64,000 nucleotides of DNA from Prevotella sp. HUN102 (GCF_000688375.1 NZ_JIAF01000001.1:496001-560000); one strand, 5' to 3'; shown: positions 27,049 through 36,405, numbered from the stretch's first letter. Notes: a model not told the origin generated them from the sequence alone. Translations and numbers: made by a program.

Positions 27049-27083
27049 CAATACATTTCAATAAACTGAAATACAATGTATTG
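27049..27083 (+). promoter_or_regulatory. hairpin in the crcB leader
   Basis: CAATACAT / ATGTATTG outer stem (8 bp) with an inner TTTCA / TGAAA pairing, ending 21 bases before the crcB ATG. It could modulate translation initiation; this is inference from position only. Confidence 0.35.
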
Positions 27084-27104
27084 AAAACGTAAATAAAATA
27101 TATT

Positions 27105-27479
27105 ATGAAAGAGTTTTTACTCGTAGGCATTGGCAGTTTCCTTGGTGGTGGAATGCGCTTTCTCGTTTCAAAAGCAATGATCTCTTGGATGGCATCCTCT
27201 TTCCCTTTAGGCACGTTCACGGTAAACATCATCGGATGTTTAATCATTGGTTTTGTTTCAGGTCTGCCACTCGGAGGATGGTTTTCGCCCAACACGAAAC
27301 TTATTCTTACAACCGGTTTCTGCGGAGGATTCACAACTTTCTCCACCTTTATGAACGAAAACTCATCGCTCGCAAAGGACGGCAATTTCACATTGGCTGC
27401 TCTCTACATCTTCGCAAGTCTTGCCATCGGCTTCCTCTGCGTGACAGCCGGACACCAGTTGGCAAAAACATTCCAATAA
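27105..27479 (+). CDS. crcB: fluoride ion channel CrcB/Fluc
   Basis: Small membrane protein that exports fluoride as a dual-topology dimer. 124 residues with four hydrophobic segments and all family motifs: GGGMRFLVSK near the N-terminus, GTFTVNIIGCLIIGF (conserved Asn in the pore) and TTGFCGGFTTFSTFMNE (sodium site and phenylalanine box). A single copy is expected to form the homodimer. The DUF2284 gene follows 95 bases downstream with its own promoter motif. Confidence 0.95.
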   Translation: MKEFLLVGIGSFLGGGMRFLVSKAMISWMASSFPLGTFTVNIIGCLIIGFVSGLPLGGWFSPNTKLILTTGFCGGFTTFSTFMNENSSLAKDGNFTLAALYIFASLAIGFLCVTAGHQLAKTFQ

Positions 27480-27540
27480 TCTATTCCTGGACAATACGCA
27501 TTTTTTGCCCCTTTCCTTGCCCGTCTTCGAGAAAGATTCG

Positions 27541-27548
27541 TACTTTTG
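27541..27548 (+). promoter_or_regulatory. -7 element for the DUF2284 gene
   Basis: TACTTTTG, 27 bases before the ATG at 27575, so the gene has its own promoter despite the crcB gene just upstream. Confidence 0.55.
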
Positions 27549-27574
27549 CAATACCTATACAATAAACATTGACT

Positions 27575-28198
27575 ATGAGCACAAGAGAAATAACATCTAT
27601 CGGCGAAGCTAAGGACAAAGGTTTCAGCCTATCGAACATCGCTACCACCATCCCCGTAAAGGAATATGCAGATGGTTACAGGGACATTGAGAAGTTTCTC
27701 GGTTTATGCAAACAATGCCCTCGCTTCGGAAAGAGCTGGACTTGTCCTCCCTGTGAATTTGACGTTACCGAATACGTGGAACAATTCAAATATGCCCACA
27801 TATTGAGTATGAAGATGACGTTCGACGAGGAAACGATGAACAAGACCAATACTGCCGAAGACGTGCGCACCGTTTGCGATGAGGCTATGAAATTCAGCCT
27901 GACGAAGGCATCTGCCTATCTCAGAAAATACGAACGGAAATACCCCGGAAGCATCTGTTTTTTAGGTTCCCGCTGCCTGCTTTGCGGCTCAAAGCCTTGC
28001 GCCCGACTGGAAAACAAGCCGTGCCGACATCCAAAGGACGTGCGTGTTTCGCTGGAAGCAGTAGGTTTCGACCTTGGAAAAACAAGTCAAGACCTGTTGG
28101 GAATTGAAATGAAATGGGGAAAACCAGACCGCCTTCCCGAATACATCACGCTCATCACGGCTCTTCTCACGAACGACGAGAACCTTGTGCTGACCTGA
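27575..28198 (+). CDS. DUF2284 cysteine-rich metal-binding protein
   Basis: A 207-residue soluble protein of the DUF2284 group (predicted metal binding). It has two cysteine-rich sections: LCKQCPRFGKSWTCPPC at about 44-60, and CFLGSRCLLCGSKPCARLEN followed by KPCRHP at about 127-150. The CxxC pairs suggest an Fe-S cluster or zinc. The frame opens with a TTG at 27569, but the ATG at 27575 is closer to the usual start. Function unknown. Confidence 0.8.
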   Translation: MSTREITSIGEAKDKGFSLSNIATTIPVKEYADGYRDIEKFLGLCKQCPRFGKSWTCPPCEFDVTEYVEQFKYAHILSMKMTFDEETMNKTNTAEDVRTVCDEAMKFSLTKASAYLRKYERKYPGSICFLGSRCLLCGSKPCARLENKPCRHPKDVRVSLEAVGFDLGKTSQDLLGIEMKWGKPDRLPEYITLITALLTNDENLVLT

Positions 28199-28366
28199 AA
28201 GAACGTTCCTGAGCGCATACTTCAAACTGCATCGTTTTTATTATGAAGGATATTTCATTTGCATATCTCCCTTCTTCACGCCTACCAACGTTAGCTTCAT
28301 CTTCGACTCAGGGGCGAATTGAGTTTTAAATACAACTGAATTTTCTTTACATATAGCCTAAAATTT

Positions 28367-28412
28367 TGCCCATATTTTCAAAAAAGAATCCCTTTGTTTG
28401 AAAATATGGGCA
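28367..28412 (+). terminator. terminator after the DUF2284 gene
   Basis: 16-bp perfect stem TGCCCATATTTTCAAA / TTTGAAAATATGGGCA, 14-base loop, followed by TTTTTGACGG. Confidence 0.75.
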
Positions 28413-28545
28413 TTTTTGACGGCTTTAATAAACTGTTGATTTACAACGAATTAAATCCTATCACCCAATAATCAGGACAAAGCACGCCATATATTCTTCG
28501 CAAGAATAGCAGAAAATAGGTCAAAATACGGCAATGACAGCGAAA

Positions 28546-28633
28546 CATTCTTCGCAAAAACGGATTGCATTCTTGCGAAGAATGCAAAACAAACTTCGCA
28601 AGAACGTTTGGCAGTTGTGCGAAGAATGGAAAA
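28546..28633 (+). repeat. four-unit 22-bp dyad array, copy 6
   Basis: Units at 28546 (CGC), 28568 (GCG), 28590 (CGC) and 28612 (GCG): FRFR. Unit 2 holds the cleanest GCG-centred dyad, GCATTCTTGCGAAGAATGC. An extra single unit lies out of register at 28492. The sequence GCGTTTTTCGGTAAAT, three bases, TTTTACAA begins 73 bases after the array, the same spacing as in copy 8. Confidence 0.9.
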
Positions 28634-28878
28634 TAAACTCGCAAATTCGGATTTATATTCTTTGTTTTATCTGTCCGGATTTTCTATTTTCAGATTTTTC
28701 AAAGGGCGTTTTTCGGTAAATCATTTTTACAATATTTATTTATGAGTTCGGGACAGTTGCAAACTTATAGGTAGAAAACTACAAACAAAAAGAATGCAAA
28801 ACTTTCAAGAGATTCTGTCGCTCTTGAATGCTTTGCATCCTCTGTGGGAAAAACAATATCCGTAATTCGGTCAGCCGC

Positions 28879-29886
28879 TTACACCATTACGCCGTTTACC
28901 TTACGGAGGATTTCGTCTCTGCATTCCTCCATCAGCCATTTCGGCGTGCTCGTTGCACCACAGATGCCAACGGTGTTTACATTCTTGAACCACGCCATAT
29001 CTATCTCATCGGCACTTTCCACCTGATGCGAATTGGGGTTCACGCTCAGGCATTCGTGGAAAAGCACCTTGCCGTTGGAGCTTTTCCGCCCTGCAACGAA
29101 GAGTACAAGGTCGTGTTTTGTGGCAAAGGACGAAATATTCGGCATACGATTCGCCACCTGTCGGCAAATGGTATCGAAACTTCTGAAAGTTGCATTGGGA
29201 GAAATGTTCTCCTGAATGTATTCAATTATCTTATGAAATTCGTTCAGGCTCTTTGTTGTCTGGGAATAGAGATAGATGTTCCGTTTGAAATCCAACTGCT
29301 TTATTTCCTCGAACTTCTCTACAACGATAGCCTCGCTGTGTGTCTGCCCCACCAATCCTAACACCTCGGCGTGTCCGGGTTTGCCGAAAATAACTATCTG
29401 GCTGTCTTTATTGTCAGCCTTTTCCCGCAATTCTCCACCTATATTATAAGGTGTAGATTTCCGAACTTCGGTATTTTCGTCGGCAAGGGAGCATCCGGTG
29501 TCTTTCAATACCCGTTCATCCGTTTCTGCCGAAGCAGCATTCGCCCCTCTTTCATACTGATTCTTGATTCTTCTTTGCAGGGCAAGCACCACAGGACAGG
29601 TGGCATCGATAATCTCTATATTGTTCTTCCGTGCCAATTCATAGGTTTCCGGTGGTTCGCCGTGGGCACGCAGCAATACGGTAACGTTGCGGAGTTCCTT
29701 CAACTCATCGTGATTGATGGTAATCAACCCTCTTTTTGTGAGCCGTTCCACCTCCATACTGTTGTGAACGATGTCGCCCAGACAGTACAGTTTCGTTCCT
29801 TTCTGCAATTCTTCTTCAGCTTTCTTTATGGCTGTCGTTACGCCAAAGCAGAAGCCGCTGCCGTCGTCTATTTCTATTTGAAGCAT
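28879..29886 (-). CDS. ispH: 4-hydroxy-3-methylbut-2-enyl diphosphate reductase
   Basis: Last step of the MEP isoprenoid pathway: an Fe-S enzyme making IPP and DMAPP. The three cluster cysteines are present: C13 (GSGFCFGV), C97 (IDATCPVV) and C241 (FDTICRQV). So are the active-site histidines H41 (DIVHNS), H75 (LRAHGEP) and H172 with E174 (KPGHAEV). At 335 residues it is about 45 longer than expected. The extra part is a hydrophilic insertion at about 113-158 (ERGANAASAETDERVLKDTG and following) between RIKNQY and SQIVIFGK, a place where homologues have only a short loop. The reading frame is intact through it. Confidence 0.93.
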   Translation of the reverse strand: MLQIEIDDGSGFCFGVTTAIKKAEEELQKGTKLYCLGDIVHNSMEVERLTKRGLITINHDELKELRNVTVLLRAHGEPPETYELARKNNIEIIDATCPVVLALQRRIKNQYERGANAASAETDERVLKDTGCSLADENTEVRKSTPYNIGGELREKADNKDSQIVIFGKPGHAEVLGLVGQTHSEAIVVEKFEEIKQLDFKRNIYLYSQTTKSLNEFHKIIEYIQENISPNATFRSFDTICRQVANRMPNISSFATKHDLVLFVAGRKSSNGKVLFHECLSVNPNSHQVESADEIDMAWFKNVNTVGICGATSTPKWLMEECRDEILRKVNGVMV

Positions 29887-30007
29887 TTTCGTTTTTACTT
29901 AACGGCGAGGAATGATGACTATCAATAATGTTTGGGATTCAGACACGGCATCGTGATTGCCCATCCGAACCCCAAATCATCTTGAAACTCATTTCCTCTT
30001 GGATATC

Positions 30008-33000
30008 TTATTCATTAACTCTAACTATCGCTGCCCCTGTTCGGCCTGAATACTCGGGAGCATAAGCACATTGTGCTGTGCAGGTTCCGGTCTGATAGAC
30101 GCCTACGCGATCTATATAATATTCTGTTTCAACAACGTGTGTTCCTTTCGCCATCTGGTCGAAATAGAAGTTTGTTGTGTAATCTTTCGGCGCAATGTAG
30201 TATCCGCTCCAACCTTGATAACCGCTTAATTGCTTTACCGGCTCCAGACAAGCTGCCCGTTTGTCTATTACCTGAACGAAATCATAGTCGCGGTCGGCTG
30301 TTATCGTAAGGCGAACAACTACCTTGTCGCCCACTTTCAGCTTCATTTCGCCGGTGGTTCTGTTATCAACGCTTACAGGAATCAGTTCGCGCTTTACCTT
30401 CAGTTCAGAGTTTGACGACTTGATTTCCGTAATTGGCTGGAAGAACTGGGCGTAAACGGCTCCCCAACTTGTGCCGGTGCTGGTCTTTTCAACTGTCAGC
30501 GTGCTTGCAGATTCTCGGCTTTCATCATTCGGGGTCGTGTTTACAGACACCTGTTTCTGCACCTTCACATAGCCCAGACCTGCTGTTGCCTTCGGCGTTT
30601 CAATACGCTTGCCATCCAGTTTCAACACGCTCGCCTCGCCATTGTCCATCGTCCATCTGCCGTCGTTCATAAATGCCCAGATGGCATCCACGGAATTGAT
30701 TGGCGTATCCCAAGCCTGTGTGCGCTTCGACTGCAATATCCATCGCTGCATTTCCTGCACGGTCTTCACGTCGTTCGGTCTGATGGTTTTGAAAGCCTCG
30801 ATGGCAGCCACTTCGGTAGGAATCTTGTAGTCGCTCCAACTGTAATATGCGTGGCGGGTGTCGAAATATCTGCCTTTTTCTTCAGAATAAACCGTGTATT
30901 CCTTGATGCTCTGGAGATACTCTTCGGCTTTCTTCGTCTGGCCATATTGCTTCAGGATTACGGCAGTATTGGCCTTTCCGTAGATTGTCAGATCGACAGG
31001 TTTCTTCGCAAGAAGACTGATAAGGTAAGTGATGTCGGCCGTTGTAGGACGCTTTGCCAAAGCATTGCTATACAGGTAGTCGCAGAGTGCGTCGGAAGGT
31101 ACGATATTCTTGTATCCCTTCTTCTCAAGTTTCTTCATTTCAATAACACGTTCGGCCACTTCCTTGTCCAAATAACGGAACGCACTGGCGAGCAGCGTCT
31201 TTGTTTCGTCGTTATTCTCGCCCATCAGGGTGTTGAGACGGGTCAGCGTCTTCACTACGGACACCGTCATATACATATTTCCTCGCATCCCTTCCCACCA
31301 AGAGAACGAGCCGTCGGAGTTTTGCAGCCTCTTCAGGTTTGCCAATGTCGAACCGATATTGCTCTTTAATTGGTTCTCATCAAAGAAACGGATGAGCATC
31401 TGTTTCTGCTCAGCTTCATTGTTGGCATCAAGCACCCACGGCGTTTCGTTGAGCGCAAGCTCCTTCAAATCCTGATTCTTCTGCAATGCCGACATCATAG
31501 ATGTCTCCTCGCCCTTTTCATTTCGCCACGCTTCTATGGTCTGCTTAATCTTTGGCGAAGTCTTGATTATCTTGTTTGCAAGGTTGTTTGCATAGAAAGC
31601 CGACACGAGACTGATGGCATTCTTTGTGTTCACGTCAGCCACATAAGGCAATGCCTGAATCATCAGCCAGTTAGGATTGTTCGTATATTCCACCGTCAAT
31701 CTCTGATTAGTGGTGTTCTTCGGGAAGAGCTTTGTCAGATCAATGTTCTTCACACCGGCTTCATTCTGCGTGAACGGATAGGTGTTGATGACGTACTCAC
31801 GGTTTGGAAGCACAGCAAGATAGTGCTGCTCGCCGTCGGAATAGCCGTCGCCCTTGGCAAAGATTCGTACAATGAGCATATTCTGGTCGGCCGTAAGCTG
31901 CCTTGCACTGCCTTCTTTCAGCACGTCTGCCAAAGAGAAACTTGCCGATGAAGTGCCGTTTGCAGCCATAGTAAAGTCCTTTTCTTCAGTATATAAAACC
32001 TTATCGGTCAATGGATCAACGAGTTCGAGGGTTGCAATGCCGCTCACTTCCTTTGCAGAAGTGTTCATAATGCGTGTGGAAACAACAGCCTCGTCGCCCA
32101 AACGCACGAATCTCGGCAGGTTTGGCTGCACCATCACGGTTTTCTGTGCGATTACTTCACCGTCAATCTGGCCATAATTAATTGCCTTATCGTGAGCAAA
32201 ACCCATAAATTTCCACGTGGTAACGCTCTCAGGCAATTTAAACTTCACGCTGATATTGCCTGCATCGTCGGTTTCCAAGTTAGGATAGAAGAACGCTGTT
32301 TCATTGAAATTCTCGCGCATCTGCAACTTTGGCTTCTTCGCAGTAGCCGCTCCGGTTTCGACTGCTGCTTTTGCCTCGGTCTTTCCTCGCATTTCTCCGT
32401 ACTTAGCAGGCTCTGCTTGCGATGCACTCAATGAGGATTCGGCTGCTTCTTTCTTGACAGCTGCCAACTCAGGTACGGCCATATCGTACATAACATTCTT
32501 ATCCATTGAACCTGCTCCACGCACCATTATCCTCCGACGATTGAAAACCATCTGCTCATTGAAGTCAATAAAATAACGATTGTCGAAACCGGCGAAAGAC
32601 AAGTATCGTATGCCCGATTGCGGAACAGGCACCGTATAATACATTTGGAACGAAGAAGTGAGTGAACCAGAGAAAGAAGCACCTGTCAATCGGTCGATAA
32701 AGTTTTTGCCGAACGCCCAATAATGTGTCTTAATCTGGTCGAGACTCATATCATAGAGCGTTGTCACCATCCGTGCTTTTGCAGCTTTTCCGTCCGGCGA
32801 TTTCACTGTCAGCGTCCATTCTTCGGCTTGTCCCGGCACCAGACGGTCGCGGAAGGTCTTCCACTTCACGCTCAATTCCTTGTCGGGATGCGGACGACGG
32901 ATGGCTGCATTGTGAGAATACATCACACCGTTCTTAACCCAAGCGTAGTTTATCGTCAAGCCATCGCCATATTCAGGCTTGTACGTAAACTTACGTGTTG

Positions 33001-35665
33001 TCAATGCGTTGCTCTGACGGATTGCTCCACGCTCCAAAATCTTCTTGTCAGAATATATTGTATATATAATGTATTGGTCTTCATCGCTCGAACCAATCTG
33101 AATATAGACCGGTTTGCCGTCGTTCGGGAATCTGTCTGCACTCTGATAGAACCAATCGTGCGTTTCAAGCACGGGTTTCTTGTCGTCGAGTGAGAATATA
33201 ATGAAAGTCTTACGCAATGTATCGCCTTCACAGGTAGCGAACAATTCGTACTGACCAGACTTCAAATCCTTCAGTTCGATAGGTTTATTGGCAGCCACGG
33301 CAGTAAGAGAGCCGAACATCTGATTGTCTTTCCTGTATGGAACAACGGCATATTCCACCTTTCCATCGACTGGCTGACCGGCAGCATTTACCATCTTGAG
33401 CGTAAACTGCTTCAGTTCGCCCCTCAATGCTCTATCCGGCAAATCCGTCGTTATCTCTATCGGCTTGAATCGCAACGGCAGAACCATATCGCCTTCGTGG
33501 GATTCGCCTGCAACATCCGTTACCTTTGCTTCCACTACAAACCTTAGATATGGACGGAAATAGCTTGTTTCTTCTGTTTCCTTTGCCTTTTCGGGCATAA
33601 CGATAGGAACGGAGATTTCGAACTCGCCATTCTCATCGGTCGTTACTTCGCCCTTTGCAAGATTGAGGTCGTAATGAGAGGTGTACCAACTGTAATACGA
33701 GGCTTTTCGGTTGATGCTGTATTCCACCTTTGCGCCTTGAACGGCAACGCCGGAATAGGTTTTGGCACGTCCCTTTACCTTGATTGTGTCGCCATCGGCG
33801 TACTTTTCCTTGTATTCGTCAAATTCAACGTCGAAGGTCGGACGCTTGTATTCCTCCACACTAAAGTAGAAACTCTCGTGATTACAACTGATGGAATAGC
33901 TGCCCGTAAGTTCGTTCTTTGGCAATTCAAAGTCGATGGCAACTGCACCATACTCGTCTGTGGTTGCTTTCTTCGTGGCAACGGTTTCATAGTTGGCATT
34001 ATAGAGACGTACCGTAAGCTCCTCATTCGCCAATGCGCGCGACGTGAGCAAGTTGTGGTTCATCTTATAATACATTAGCGATGCGTGAACGGCCTGTCCG
34101 GGACGGTAGATGCTCCTGTCCGTAAATATCCTTACGATATTCTCTTCGCCTATTCTATCTCCTCCTTTCAGGTATCTGTACATAGCATCCGACGACGGAA
34201 GCGCACGGTCTTTATCGGTATAGACATAAACAGAGGTGCGCTCTCCCGCCGAAGGCTTCAGAACTTCTCCGTCGGCATTGGTTACAAGCGTTTTAGCCTT
34301 GTCTCTCTTGAAGTAATATTCGTTGGAAATCATTACCTTTGCGCCCTTTACCGGCTGGCCGGTGGTAGCATTCACAACCACGAAACGGTCGCCACTCACC
34401 GAGGCATCCTCGCTCAGGAGGAAGAGGTCCGTAACATTGTAGAGTTCGTATTGCGGTGCAATTTTCCTGTCAGACGATGATATTTCCACCAAATAGATGC
34501 CCGGTTCGAGCTTTGGCATAGCGAAAGAGCCTTTCGTAAACTCGTATTCGGGACGCTTGGGGAACGTAAAATCGAAGGTCTTTGCCGATGAAGGAATGAG
34601 CTTGGCTCTTATTTTCTTGAGATTTTCCCGGTAACTTGGGTTCAGACCGTGGTCGCCTTCCAACGTGGTGCGTGTTATCGTGAGCTTCAAATCGGTAAGA
34701 TTCCTAACCTCAAACTCCTTTATCTTCTGTATGGTATTCGAAGGCCAGACGTATGAATCAAGCTCGAAGCTGAAACTCGGCGCAGTCATCTCATTGCGTT
34801 TTTTGCGCAGAAGTTCCATTTCGCTGAATGCTCCCCAACGCTTCAAGGCATCATCAATATACGCAATCCTGTCCTTTGCCTCCGAACGGTCATTGAAAGC
34901 CAACTGATACTTCTTGACTGCTGCCTTTCCACATATAGGCAAGTCGCCGTAAAGTACTGTCAATGAATCCATTTGAGCCACCGTGGCATCCTTACCCAAC
35001 CTGTTATAGGCCGAAAGGAATGCAGCCTGACGGTTGCCTGTGGAAGAATAATACTTGTCCATCACGTCGTATCTGCCCGTCTCGGCACCGATTACGTGCA
35101 GCAGGTCGTCATTGTAGATGGCATCGTCCTTGCCCAGTTCCAGCAACGGCTTGTATTCGGCTGCCTTGTGCTGTGCCAGAAGTTCCGGATTCGCTATCGC
35201 CTTGTCGAAATAATATTTATATGATTTTGTGCTGAACGCATCATCGGGGTCGGTTTCCTCGTCCGTCATATTCTCCAATACGCTCGGAACATCCTCCACA
35301 TCGTCGAATCCTCTCGAGAGCAGCAGCAGTTTGCCCAAGGCACAGTTGTAGATTGCCGACTGCACCTTGTCGCGCTTGTCGGCCTCCTCCACCAGTTTCA
35401 CGAGCCGTTTCTTCTGCACATTGGCAGAATCGGGCGAAATCAAGGTAACAAGACTCGACGTATAAAGTTCGGCAGCCAACAGGTTGCCGTACGATTTCTC
35501 CTTCTGTGCCTTCAGGATTATCTTGCCCAGCACCTCTATCTGTGTCTTTGGCAAGTCTTTCCGCGAAGCTTCATCTACCTGCTTCCATAAAGCATCGTAA
35601 CTCTGTGCGAAAAGTGAAAATGGAGACATAACCATTATAATGAACGTTATTAAGATTTTCTTCAT
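30008..35665 (-). CDS. alpha-2-macroglobulin family protein, no thioester
   Basis: Very large exported protein (1885 residues) of the bacterial alpha-2-macroglobulin family; relatives trap proteases or guard the periplasm. The signal peptide is MKKILITFIIMVMSPFSLFA. An N-terminal helical region is followed by successive macroglobulin (MG) beta domains, including the MG2-type IFTDRSIYRPGQAVHASLMY (about 515). An alpha-2-macroglobulin core has FFYPNLETDDAGNISVKFKL and PESVTTWKFMGFAHD, and an alpha/alpha-toroid follows (SDGSFSWWEGMRGNMYMTVS). Where thioester members have a GCxEQ motif this one reads ALPYVADVNTKNAISL, so no thioester can form. A weak hairpin lies downstream (29931-29976). Confidence 0.9.
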   Translation of the reverse strand: MKKILITFIIMVMSPFSLFAQSYDALWKQVDEASRKDLPKTQIEVLGKIILKAQKEKSYGNLLAAELYTSSLVTLISPDSANVQKKRLVKLVEEADKRDKVQSAIYNCALGKLLLLSRGFDDVEDVPSVLENMTDEETDPDDAFSTKSYKYYFDKAIANPELLAQHKAAEYKPLLELGKDDAIYNDDLLHVIGAETGRYDVMDKYYSSTGNRQAAFLSAYNRLGKDATVAQMDSLTVLYGDLPICGKAAVKKYQLAFNDRSEAKDRIAYIDDALKRWGAFSEMELLRKKRNEMTAPSFSFELDSYVWPSNTIQKIKEFEVRNLTDLKLTITRTTLEGDHGLNPSYRENLKKIRAKLIPSSAKTFDFTFPKRPEYEFTKGSFAMPKLEPGIYLVEISSSDRKIAPQYELYNVTDLFLLSEDASVSGDRFVVVNATTGQPVKGAKVMISNEYYFKRDKAKTLVTNADGEVLKPSAGERTSVYVYTDKDRALPSSDAMYRYLKGGDRIGEENIVRIFTDRSIYRPGQAVHASLMYYKMNHNLLTSRALANEELTVRLYNANYETVATKKATTDEYGAVAIDFELPKNELTGSYSISCNHESFYFSVEEYKRPTFDVEFDEYKEKYADGDTIKVKGRAKTYSGVAVQGAKVEYSINRKASYYSWYTSHYDLNLAKGEVTTDENGEFEISVPIVMPEKAKETEETSYFRPYLRFVVEAKVTDVAGESHEGDMVLPLRFKPIEITTDLPDRALRGELKQFTLKMVNAAGQPVDGKVEYAVVPYRKDNQMFGSLTAVAANKPIELKDLKSGQYELFATCEGDTLRKTFIIFSLDDKKPVLETHDWFYQSADRFPNDGKPVYIQIGSSDEDQYIIYTIYSDKKILERGAIRQSNALTTRKFTYKPEYGDGLTINYAWVKNGVMYSHNAAIRRPHPDKELSVKWKTFRDRLVPGQAEEWTLTVKSPDGKAAKARMVTTLYDMSLDQIKTHYWAFGKNFIDRLTGASFSGSLTSSFQMYYTVPVPQSGIRYLSFAGFDNRYFIDFNEQMVFNRRRIMVRGAGSMDKNVMYDMAVPELAAVKKEAAESSLSASQAEPAKYGEMRGKTEAKAAVETGAATAKKPKLQMRENFNETAFFYPNLETDDAGNISVKFKLPESVTTWKFMGFAHDKAINYGQIDGEVIAQKTVMVQPNLPRFVRLGDEAVVSTRIMNTSAKEVSGIATLELVDPLTDKVLYTEEKDFTMAANGTSSASFSLADVLKEGSARQLTADQNMLIVRIFAKGDGYSDGEQHYLAVLPNREYVINTYPFTQNEAGVKNIDLTKLFPKNTTNQRLTVEYTNNPNWLMIQALPYVADVNTKNAISLVSAFYANNLANKIIKTSPKIKQTIEAWRNEKGEETSMMSALQKNQDLKELALNETPWVLDANNEAEQKQMLIRFFDENQLKSNIGSTLANLKRLQNSDGSFSWWEGMRGNMYMTVSVVKTLTRLNTLMGENNDETKTLLASAFRYLDKEVAERVIEMKKLEKKGYKNIVPSDALCDYLYSNALAKRPTTADITYLISLLAKKPVDLTIYGKANTAVILKQYGQTKKAEEYLQSIKEYTVYSEEKGRYFDTRHAYYSWSDYKIPTEVAAIEAFKTIRPNDVKTVQEMQRWILQSKRTQAWDTPINSVDAIWAFMNDGRWTMDNGEASVLKLDGKRIETPKATAGLGYVKVQKQVSVNTTPNDESRESASTLTVEKTSTGTSWGAVYAQFFQPITEIKSSNSELKVKRELIPVSVDNRTTGEMKLKVGDKVVVRLTITADRDYDFVQVIDKRAACLEPVKQLSGYQGWSGYYIAPKDYTTNFYFDQMAKGTHVVETEYYIDRVGVYQTGTCTAQCAYAPEYSGRTGAAIVRVNE

Positions 35666-35692
35666 ACCTTATTTATTTTATAATGTAGGATA

Positions 35693-35700
35693 CAAAGATA
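35693..35700 (-). promoter_or_regulatory. -7 element for the macroglobulin gene
   Basis: TATCTTTG on the minus strand, 28 bases before the ATG at 35665; a close match and ideal distance. Confidence 0.6.
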
Positions 35701-35890
35701 ATTATTTAAATCCAAATAGCCATACAAACTGATAATTAGAAATATAAAATTATCTTTTTTAAGAATGGATAGCCTATAAAGTGAGATTCAACTAAAAAAT
35801 GTTTTGAAAAACATTACCTCTCGGCTTTGCTGTTTCCTCTCTCACGGATTTCAAGGAAGCACGGATATTATGAATATAAATTCATTTTAC

Positions 35891-35923
35891 AACTACTTGT
35901 AATTCAATGTATTACAAGTAGTT
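35891..35923 (-). terminator. hairpin after the coiled-coil gene, adjoining the array
   Basis: 13-bp perfect stem AACTACTTGTAAT / ATTACAAGTAGTT with a 7-base loop, two bases from the array. No strong T run follows, so its role as terminator of the tamB operon is tentative. Confidence 0.45.
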
Positions 35924-35925
35924 TT

Positions 35926-36013
35926 CATTTTTGCGAAGAATGCACTCCATTCTTCGCAAGAATACATTTCAAACGTGCGAAGATTGCCTTCCAATCTTCG
36001 CACGTTTGAAATG
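35926..36013 (+). repeat. four-unit 22-bp dyad array, copy 7
   Basis: Units at 35926 (GCG), 35948 (CGC), 35970 (GCG) and 35992 (CGC): RFRF. Units 3 and 4 form a 13-bp inverted repeat (AAACGTGCGAAGA / TCTTCGCACGTTT). In place of the usual tail, GCGTTTTTC begins 15 bases after the array. Confidence 0.9.
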
Positions 36014-36141
36014 TAAGGGTGCAGTATGCGTTTTTCTGCATATAAATACAGGAAAACGTCAATGAATATTCTGCCGCTCCATACTGTGGACAGAACCATT
36101 CTCAAGACCGAAAATCGGAAGATTCGGAAGGAAGAACAGAG

Positions 36142-36405
36142 CTAATTCAACTTACGGCTCTGCCGCACTTCCTTCAGCACGTTCAAGCGTTGTTCATATA
36201 TCGGCCGCCACTTGTTGATCATTTCCTGAAGTGTCTGGCTCTGCCTTTCCAACTCTTTATACTCTACTGATGCTTCTTCATTGGCGCGGCTCAATTCCAA
36301 CATACGAGCGAGAAAGAGCCTCTGCTGCTCGTCGGCACGCTTTAATTGGGCACCGAGCTTCTCCACTGAGGCTATATAATCGAGAGCTTTGTCTATATTA
36401 TCCAT
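36142..36405 (-). CDS. small coiled-coil protein
   Basis: An 87-residue, almost entirely helical protein (VEKLGAQLKRADEQQRLFLA and EYKELERQSQTLQEMINKWR). Heptad-like Leu spacing indicates a coiled coil; there is no signal peptide, so it is cytoplasmic. I do not recognise a family. It lies 48 bases downstream of tamL on the same strand and may be the last gene of the tamB-tamL operon. Confidence 0.6.
   Translation of the reverse strand: MDNIDKALDYIASVEKLGAQLKRADEQQRLFLARMLELSRANEEASVEYKELERQSQTLQEMINKWRPIYEQRLNVLKEVRQSRKLN

Larger units (their letters stand above)
26745..27104. other. divergent intergenic region mutS2 / crcB
   Basis: 360 bases. Divergent -7 elements lie at 26847-26854 (minus, mutS2) and 26906-26913 (plus). 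If the plus one drives crcB, its leader is about 190 bases. The leader ends with a hairpin at 27049-27083. I do not see the conserved sequence of the known fluoride riboswitch. The 121-codon plus frame beginning at 26704 overlaps mutS2 and is not protein-like. Confidence 0.6.
28199..28878. other. convergent intergenic region with terminator and repeat element
   Basis: 680 bases between convergent genes: a long stem-loop (28367-28412), one isolated repeat unit (28492-28513), the four-unit array (28546-28633) and a tail-like block GCGTTTTTCGGTAAAT at 28706. No gene seen; frames at 28441 (minus) and 28534 (plus) come from the array. Confidence 0.7.
35666..36141. other. intergenic region with promoter, hairpin and repeat array
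   Basis: 476 bases: the -7 element of the macroglobulin gene (35693-35700), a hairpin (35891-35923) and the four-unit array (35926-36013). Small frames at 35827 (plus) and 35893 (minus) are array-derived. Confidence 0.7.

Noticed and set aside
26704..27069. 121-codon plus frame before crcB
   Set aside because: Overlaps mutS2 and the divergent promoters; no protein character.
26914..27104. Fluoride riboswitch in the crcB leader
   Set aside because: I could not find the conserved loop sequences of the known motif; only a simple hairpin is visible.
29931..29976. Hairpin TTTGGGATTC / GAACCCCAAA after the macroglobulin gene as terminator
   Set aside because: One mismatch, a 26-base loop and no T run on the relevant strand; not strong enough to list as a feature.
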